A stretch of 57,806 nucleotides of DNA, from assembly GCA_029978705.1 (NCBI GenBank), contig JAPOIY010000016.1, positions 1 through 57,806 of the forward strand. The letters run 5' to 3'. The translations under genes were made by a program, and so were the position numbers. The stretch comes from Actinomycetota bacterium. Its GTDB lineage: Bacteria; Actinomycetota; Actinomycetes; S36-B12; GCA-2699445. The notes below the pieces were generated by a model that saw only the letters and a list, made by a program, of their open reading frames with translations, made no database searches and had not been told where the DNA came from. Below, piece after piece: positions 53,382 through 57,806 of the stretch (the stretch's first letter is position 1; every line of letters begins with the position of its first letter).

Positions 53382-55136
53382 TCAGGCGCTGTCCGGGTCG
53401 CCGAGGTCGGCGGCCTCGGTCACGTCGGCACGCGTGTCCTCGGCCGGCTGTGTCCGCTGCGCCGGGGGGGTCAGACTGTCGGCCGCCTCGGGGAACCGCT
53501 TCAGATACTCGGCCACGGCCGTCGGCAGCGTCGGGTACATGTCGTCCTCCCCGATCAACTCGGACACCCCGTGGTCGCGCATCGGGTTCAACACGTCGTT
53601 CTTCACCCGCGCCAGCCACAACTCGGTGCCCTGCTTCTCGAGGGCGCCGTGCAGTTCCATGAGCATCTCCAGCGCCGTCGAGTCCAGTTCGACGTTCGCC
53701 TCCATGTTGAGGATGACCACCTTGGTCCCCTGCGGACAGGCCTCCATGACCTTGTTGTAGAAGTCGAAGGCGTTCATGAAGAACAGGGGCGCGTCGTAGC
53801 GGAAGACCACGAGACCCGGGATGGTGATGGCCTCCTCGAAGTCGTCGATGTCGTGCATGCCCGCCCGGTCGGGCACGTAGCCGAGGACCCCGTCGTGCGG
53901 GCGCGCCAGCCGGGCCATGAACTCCGCGATCGACAGCGCGATCGCGATGATCACGCCGGGGAGGATGCCGAAGACGATCACTGAGATCGTGCAGACGGCG
54001 GCGATGGTGGTCTCGCGCTTGCGGAACTTCAGCAGCGACGCCCACTCGGCGGGCTCGATCAGGCTGATGGCCGCGAAGATGATCACCCCGGCCAGCCCGG
54101 CGATCGGCACCGCCGCGATCACTCCGGGGAACAGCAACGGACCCGCCAGCAGGATCACGAGCACGAAGATGGAGTAGAACCGGGTCGTGGCCCCACCCGC
54201 GACCGCGAGTGCGGTTCGCGAGGACGACGCGGACATCGGGTAGCCGCCCGCGATGCCGGTGGCGGCCTGGACCCCCGCGAGGGCCCGCATCTCCGAGCTC
54301 GGGTCGGGGGGCACCCCCTGGGCGAAGGCTCGCGACGTGACCATGACATCGGTGTACGACACCACCGCGATCGACAGCGCCGGCACCAGGAGGGCCTCGA
54401 TCACGTCGAGACTCACGATCCCGAACTGCGGCACCGGCACGGCCAGGTGCACCGGGCCGACGGTCGGGACCTCCCACACCATCCCGAGCAGAATGGCCAC
54501 GATCAAGGCGATGAGCGGTCCGGGAATCTTGGGGTTGACGAACTTCAGGATCAGGGCGATGCCGGCGACGATCACGGCGATGGCGACGGTGTGCCAGTCC
54601 GGCATCTGCCAGTCGGTGTTCCACAGCCCGAGCAGGGAGGACGTGTCGACGTCGTACCCGAGGACCTTCGGCAGCTGGGAGATCAGCATCAGGATGGCGA
54701 CGCCGGTGAGGTACCCGACCAGGATGGGCTTGGAGAGCAGGTCGGCCAGGAAGGACGCCTTCAACAGCCAGGCGATGAACAGGATGATGCCGACCATGAG
54801 ACTCGTGAGGCCCAACGCCGTCAGGACGGGCACCCCCATCTCCGCGGCCACGGGTCCGACGGCCGCCGCCGCCATCAGGGCAACCGTGGACTCCGGCCCC
54901 AGCGACATGTACTTGCTGCGGCCCAGGATCATGTAGACGACCAAGGGGATCACCGCGACCCCGAGGCCGGTCGCCGCGTCGATCCCCGCCAACTGTGCGT
55001 AGGCCATCGCCTGCGGGATCAGGTAGGCGCCCACGGAGACCCCCGCAAGGATGTTCCCAGGGGTCAGGACGGCGGAGCGCAGTTTGCCGCCGAAGCCCTT
55101 CCCGGACTCGGTGGTCGCGGCGGTGTCGGTGCCCAT
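53382..55136 (-). CDS. SulP-family anion transporter with STAS domain
   Basis: A 584-residue SLC26/SulP transporter. The membrane domain (about 25-420) starts with GNILAGVSVGAYLIPQAMAYAQLAG, the family signature, and has GPESTVALMAAAAVGPVAAE and SRAFAQGVPPDPSSEMRALAG. The cytosolic STAS domain is at about 455-560 (PGLVVFRYDAPLFFMNAFDF, VVILNMEANVELDSTALEML). The C-terminal tail is acidic. The family carries sulfate, bicarbonate or other anions; the substrate is not assignable. TAGTCT lies 6 nt before the ATG, so it is probably leaderless. Confidence 0.93.
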   Translation of the reverse strand: MGTDTAATTESGKGFGGKLRSAVLTPGNILAGVSVGAYLIPQAMAYAQLAGIDAATGLGVAVIPLVVYMILGRSKYMSLGPESTVALMAAAAVGPVAAEMGVPVLTALGLTSLMVGIILFIAWLLKASFLADLLSKPILVGYLTGVAILMLISQLPKVLGYDVDTSSLLGLWNTDWQMPDWHTVAIAVIVAGIALILKFVNPKIPGPLIALIVAILLGMVWEVPTVGPVHLAVPVPQFGIVSLDVIEALLVPALSIAVVSYTDVMVTSRAFAQGVPPDPSSEMRALAGVQAATGIAGGYPMSASSSRTALAVAGGATTRFYSIFVLVILLAGPLLFPGVIAAVPIAGLAGVIIFAAISLIEPAEWASLLKFRKRETTIAAVCTISVIVFGILPGVIIAIALSIAEFMARLARPHDGVLGYVPDRAGMHDIDDFEEAITIPGLVVFRYDAPLFFMNAFDFYNKVMEACPQGTKVVILNMEANVELDSTALEMLMELHGALEKQGTELWLARVKNDVLNPMRDHGVSELIGEDDMYPTLPTAVAEYLKRFPEAADSLTPPAQRTQPAEDTRADVTEAADLGDPDSA

Positions 55137-55267
55137 GGGGGCAGACTAGGGATGAACGTCCGGTGACTGCGGGGTGAACGGGGCATCTTCACCCGGCTAG
55201 TCGCTATTCGGTCGCCGGGGGCGGAGGTCGGGGGCGATTTGCCCGTCTGTCGTGCCTTAGCCGCGAT

Positions 55268-55321
55268 CCACCGATCCCGCTGGCTCCTGCGCGTCCCGCT
55301 CGCTGCGCCGGGGATCGGTGG
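55268..55321 (-). terminator. hairpin downstream of the diguanylate cyclase gene
   Basis: CCACCGATCCC (55268-55278) pairs with GGGATCGGTGG (55311-55321) across a 32-nt loop, right after the stop at 55330 on the minus strand. The stem is 11 bp, but the loop is large and no T tract follows. Nothing else gene-like is visible in 55137-55329. Confidence 0.5.
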
Positions 55322-55329
55322 CTTGTGGA

Positions 55330-56664
55330 TTAGGGGTCGATGCTGACCTGCGCGACGACGGCGCCGCCGCCCTCGCGTTTCGCGACGTACATGTTGGCGT
55401 CGGCGCGCCGGATGAGCGACTCCGCGTCGTCTCCGGGCAGCGCCAGGGCCACCCCGATGCTGATGGTGCTGACGATGGGGTCGCTGCCGGCGATGTCAAT
55501 CGGGGCGGCCACTGCCTGCCCCACCTTCTGGGCCACTGCCGTAGCGCCGGCCAGATCGTGGATGCCCGTCAGGACCGCGACGATCTCGTCGCCTCCGATC
55601 CGGGCGATCACGTCGTCCTGCCGCAGGGCCCCTCGGACGCGGTCGGCTGCCGTCGTCACGAGGATGTCGCCGACGTCGTGGCCCCGGGTGTCGTTGATCC
55701 TCTTCAGGCCGTCCAGGTCCCCGAACAGCACAGCCAGCTTCTCGCCGGTCCGGGGCGGGTGGTCCAGCAGTCCGGTGAGCCGGTGCAGGAGTTCCCCGCG
55801 GTTCAGCAGACCGGTCAGCTCGTCGGTGTGGGCCTGCTGCTGGAGGGCCAGTTGCTTCTCCACGGCAGCGGTGACGTCGATGATCGACGTCAAGACCGCC
55901 GGGGAGGCGGGGTCCTCGGGGCGGGTGAAGGGAACGGACATCACGTTCAGCCATGTCACGACCCCGGCCGGATTGCAGACCCCGAGGGACTCGTCGGTGA
56001 CGGGTCGGCCGGTGGCCAGGGCCCGCATCGCGGGGTGGTCGTCGGGAGCCACGTCGCTCCCGTCCGGGCGGATGGTGCGCCAGGCGGGGCTGTCGGACGA
56101 ACGGCCCAACATGTTGTCCCGCGTCAGTCCCAGGATCTCCGCGGCCGCGGGGTTGACCTCGAGGATGCGTCCCCGACCGTCCTGAACCAGCATCCCGGAG
56201 GGGGTGGCGTGCACGAGGGCGCGGAACCGCTCCTCGCTTGCCGTGAGAGCGGCCCGGGTGCTGCGCCGCTCGGTCACGTCGCGCCAGGAGAACGACACGA
56301 TCTCGGCGTCGATCCCGACACCGCGGATGTCGTAGTACCGCTCGGTGCCGGGGTTCTGGTGGGAGTAACTCCACTCGTCGAGCACGACCGGTGCGTCGCC
56401 GGCGAGCACGCTGCGACACATGCCGATGACCTCGACCGCGGCGGGCGCCGGGTAGAGAGTGGTGACCGTGGCTCCGAGGAGTTGGTCCCGCGTCAGGTGC
56501 AGGTGCCTCAGAGCGGCGTGGTTCGCCTCGATGTAGGAGAAGTCCACGATCTCGCCGTCGTTGTCCCGGACGGCCCGGAGCAGGACGTGCGGCTCGACCG
56601 AGGATTCGAAGACGCCTTTCAGGAGCTGGTCAGTAACCACCAGGTCCGCGTCACGAGCCGCCAT
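55330..56664 (-). CDS. diguanylate cyclase with two PAS domains
   Basis: A 444-residue cytosolic c-di-GMP synthase. Two PAS domains lie at about 15-130 (DFSYIEANHAALRHLHLTRD; YYDIRGVGIDAEIVSFSWRD) and 142-265 (RFRALVHATPSGMLVQDGRG). The GGDEF domain is at about 275-440, with HTDELTGLLNRGELLHRL and the active-site motif GGDEI at 357-361. The inhibitory site RxxD (Arg348-Asp351) lies five residues before it and is intact. No EAL domain is present. The signals for the PAS domains are unknown. The gene stands alone between the SulP gene and the last secreted protein gene. Confidence 0.93.
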   Translation of the reverse strand: MAARDADLVVTDQLLKGVFESSVEPHVLLRAVRDNDGEIVDFSYIEANHAALRHLHLTRDQLLGATVTTLYPAPAAVEVIGMCRSVLAGDAPVVLDEWSYSHQNPGTERYYDIRGVGIDAEIVSFSWRDVTERRSTRAALTASEERFRALVHATPSGMLVQDGRGRILEVNPAAAEILGLTRDNMLGRSSDSPAWRTIRPDGSDVAPDDHPAMRALATGRPVTDESLGVCNPAGVVTWLNVMSVPFTRPEDPASPAVLTSIIDVTAAVEKQLALQQQAHTDELTGLLNRGELLHRLTGLLDHPPRTGEKLAVLFGDLDGLKRINDTRGHDVGDILVTTAADRVRGALRQDDVIARIGGDEIVAVLTGIHDLAGATAVAQKVGQAVAAPIDIAGSDPIVSTISIGVALALPGDDAESLIRRADANMYVAKREGGGAVVAQVSIDP

Positions 56665-56760
56665 TCCCCATCACATCCCTCACCCCGCGCTGAGGCTGCT
56701 CTCAGGATGCCCGCTCTGGGGGAAAATACTCAAGCGAAGGGACGCGATGCGCGCCTCCCG

Positions 56761-57558
56761 TCACTTATTTCGTTTGAGCGTCAAGGACACCGCGTTGCCC
56801 TTCACGCCGTTCACGGTGGGAATGCCGTAGGCGGTGACCTTGCCGCTCTTCTCCAGGGCAGCTGTTGCCGCCTTGGTCAGGTTGACCTGCTGCTTGAGCG
56901 ACCCCTTCTTGGTCAGCTTGAACGTCAGGCTGGCGTATGTGGTGCCTTTCGTCGCTTTGCTGGACACCTGAAGGCTTCCCGTGCACGCCGCACTGCACAC
57001 CACCACGATCGTCGCGGTCTTGCCGTTCGACGCGACCGGGACGGTGTGGGCCACGCTGACTTTCACCTTGGGGACAACCGACGGAACGGACGGCGACTGG
57101 GTGGGCTCAGGAGGGGTGGTGGGGGCGGGCGTGGGGGCGACGGTGGGGGTGGGTGTGGGTGTAGGGGTAGCTGTAGGTGTGGGTGTGGGTGTGGGCGTGG
57201 GCGTGGTGGCGAGGGCGACCAGGTCAAGGTGCGTGTTCCCGCTGATGGTCACCACTGTCGCGTCGGCACAGGAAGCTCGAGCGGAGTGCCACGATTGGAC
57301 CCCCTCTGCGGCGTTGTCGGGCGTGATCAGAACACGGTAAGTGCCATCGGGGATGCTCGGATTCGCGTAACTGCCATTGCTGATCGCCGCCGAACCATCC
57401 GGGGCGTTGATGTCGGACGGGCATGACACGAAGAACCGCACCTCTCCACCGGAGATAGGCCCGCGACTGCTCGTCACATTCCCCCACGCATCCCCAAACG
57501 TTATGGCGTGCGCCGCGGGCACCCGACCCAACAGGAGTGCCACGATCGCGGCCACCAA
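56761..57558 (-). CDS. secreted protein with Thr-Pro linker, start disrupted
   Basis: An exported protein of 265 residues in the open frame. The N-terminal region (ITFGDAWGNVTSSRGPISGG, then DGTYRVLITPDNAAEGVQSW) is beta-rich, followed by a Thr-Pro repeat linker and a C-terminal domain (ATIVVVCSAACTGSLQVSSK... VTAYGIPTVNGVKGNAVSLT) common in actinobacterial surface proteins. The frame starts at TTG/GTG 57558/57555 inside a signal peptide with no basic n-region. A good start (ATG 57593 with AGAGGA 7 nt upstream, encoding MSFRRSSAAVF) lies just upstream in another frame, suggesting a frameshift. It is followed upstream by a paralogue. Confidence 0.7.
   Translation of the reverse strand: MVAAIVALLLGRVPAAHAITFGDAWGNVTSSRGPISGGEVRFFVSCPSDINAPDGSAAISNGSYANPSIPDGTYRVLITPDNAAEGVQSWHSARASCADATVVTISGNTHLDLVALATTPTPTPTPTPTATPTPTPTPTVAPTPAPTTPPEPTQSPSVPSVVPKVKVSVAHTVPVASNGKTATIVVVCSAACTGSLQVSSKATKGTTYASLTFKLTKKGSLKQQVNLTKAATAALEKSGKVTAYGIPTVNGVKGNAVSLTLKRNK
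57141..57205. repeat. low-complexity GTGGGT-type run coding for Thr-Pro linker
   Basis: Purine-rich (GTGGGT)n-like sequence on the plus strand, read as a Thr-Pro dipeptide run on the coding strand. It is a flexible linker in the secreted protein; the variable unit composition shows past slippage. Confidence 0.8.
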
Positions 57559-57733
57559 ACGAAAACAGCGGCGCTGGACCTACGAAAAGACATAGCGGAA
57601 TCCTCTCACTCGGCGGGGGCCGAGTTACGGAACTCGAGCAGAACATCCCCGTGGAGAACGTGTCAACCGAGATGACCCGGGCAGCCGATCTCACGGGGGG
57701 ACGCCTGTTGCCCGAGGCGACGTCGCCATGCGT

Positions 57734-57806
57734 TCACTTGCGGCGAAGAGTCACCTTGACCGGTGCCTGCCGGACTCCGTTGACGGTGATGACGCTGTAC
57801 GCCGTC
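57734..57806 (-). CDS. 3' end of a paralogous secreted protein (cut by the window edge)
   Basis: The last 24 codons of a minus-strand gene: TAYSVITVNGVRQAPVKVTL and then RRK and a TGA at 57736-57734. This matches the C-terminus of the neighbouring protein (TAYGIPTVNGV..AVSLTLKRNK), so the two genes are tandem paralogues with the same C-terminal domain. Only the end is visible, so nothing more can be said about its domains. Confidence 0.75.
   Translation of the reverse strand, partial: TAYSVITVNGVRQAPVKVTLRRK

Overview
The window is a chromosomal segment of a high-GC actinobacterium (Actinomycetota). The evidence is the ammonium/PII block amtB-glnB-glnD beside ffh and rpsP, a principal sigma factor with a Lys/Ala-rich N-terminus, an F420-type luciferase-like oxidoreductase, a WS/DGAT acyltransferase, a SAM-IV riboswitch on metY-metX, and many GTG starts with -10 elements only 6-7 nt upstream (leaderless genes). 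Genus cannot be told from the sequence. No transposase, integrase, cas gene, rRNA or tRNA was found.

Layout. 1-6389 (minus): nitrogen and translation housekeeping: amtB, glnB and glnD, then ffh and rpsP, whose 3' end lies outside the window. A GlnR-like site lies upstream of amtB. 6561-10600 (plus): coupled GH13 alpha-glucosidase and GH3 beta-glucosidase. 10643-19019: a secreted beta-propeller, a lipoprotein, an orphan OmpR-type regulator, a lipase-like hydrolase coupled to a membrane-anchored propeller protein, a VanX-type dipeptidase, an MgtE-like transporter lacking its N domain, and a cupin. 19023-23889: WS/DGAT acyltransferase, class-III aminotransferase, TetR regulator, FMN-dependent hydroxyacid oxidase. 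24008-30955: NlpC/P60 hydrolase with a CRP-like site, then a surface-sugar block in which an MFS exporter, an Stf0-type sulfotransferase and a lipoprotein diverge from a multidomain GT32 glycosyltransferase coupled to a luciferase-like oxidoreductase. 30977-36570: sigA, two DUF4190 membrane proteins, a secreted propeller and a secreted unknown. 36644-39447: metX and metY behind the SAM-IV riboswitch. 39502-45187: DUF4192 protein, LPG-synthase-type membrane protein, aquaporin, beta-lactamase-fold lipoprotein and a regulator with two TetR domains. 45344-50260: a 1638-residue secreted protein with ten Ig-like repeats. 50283-57806: penicillin-acylase-family enzyme, an array of 28-bp palindromes, a SulP transporter, a PAS-PAS-GGDEF cyclase and two tandem related secreted proteins, the last cut by the window edge.

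The less ordinary elements are: (i) a palindromic repeat family with about 50-bp periodicity at 53099-53331 and a solitary copy in a promoter at 22740; (ii) a four-cysteine C-terminal domain shared by two otherwise unrelated secreted proteins; (iii) the giant Ig-repeat protein diverging from a double-TetR regulator with a perfect palindrome between them; (iv) the sulfotransferase/exporter/glycosyltransferase divergon with overlapping leaderless promoters; and (v) many genes with leaderless-type promoters. All functions are inferred from sequence only.
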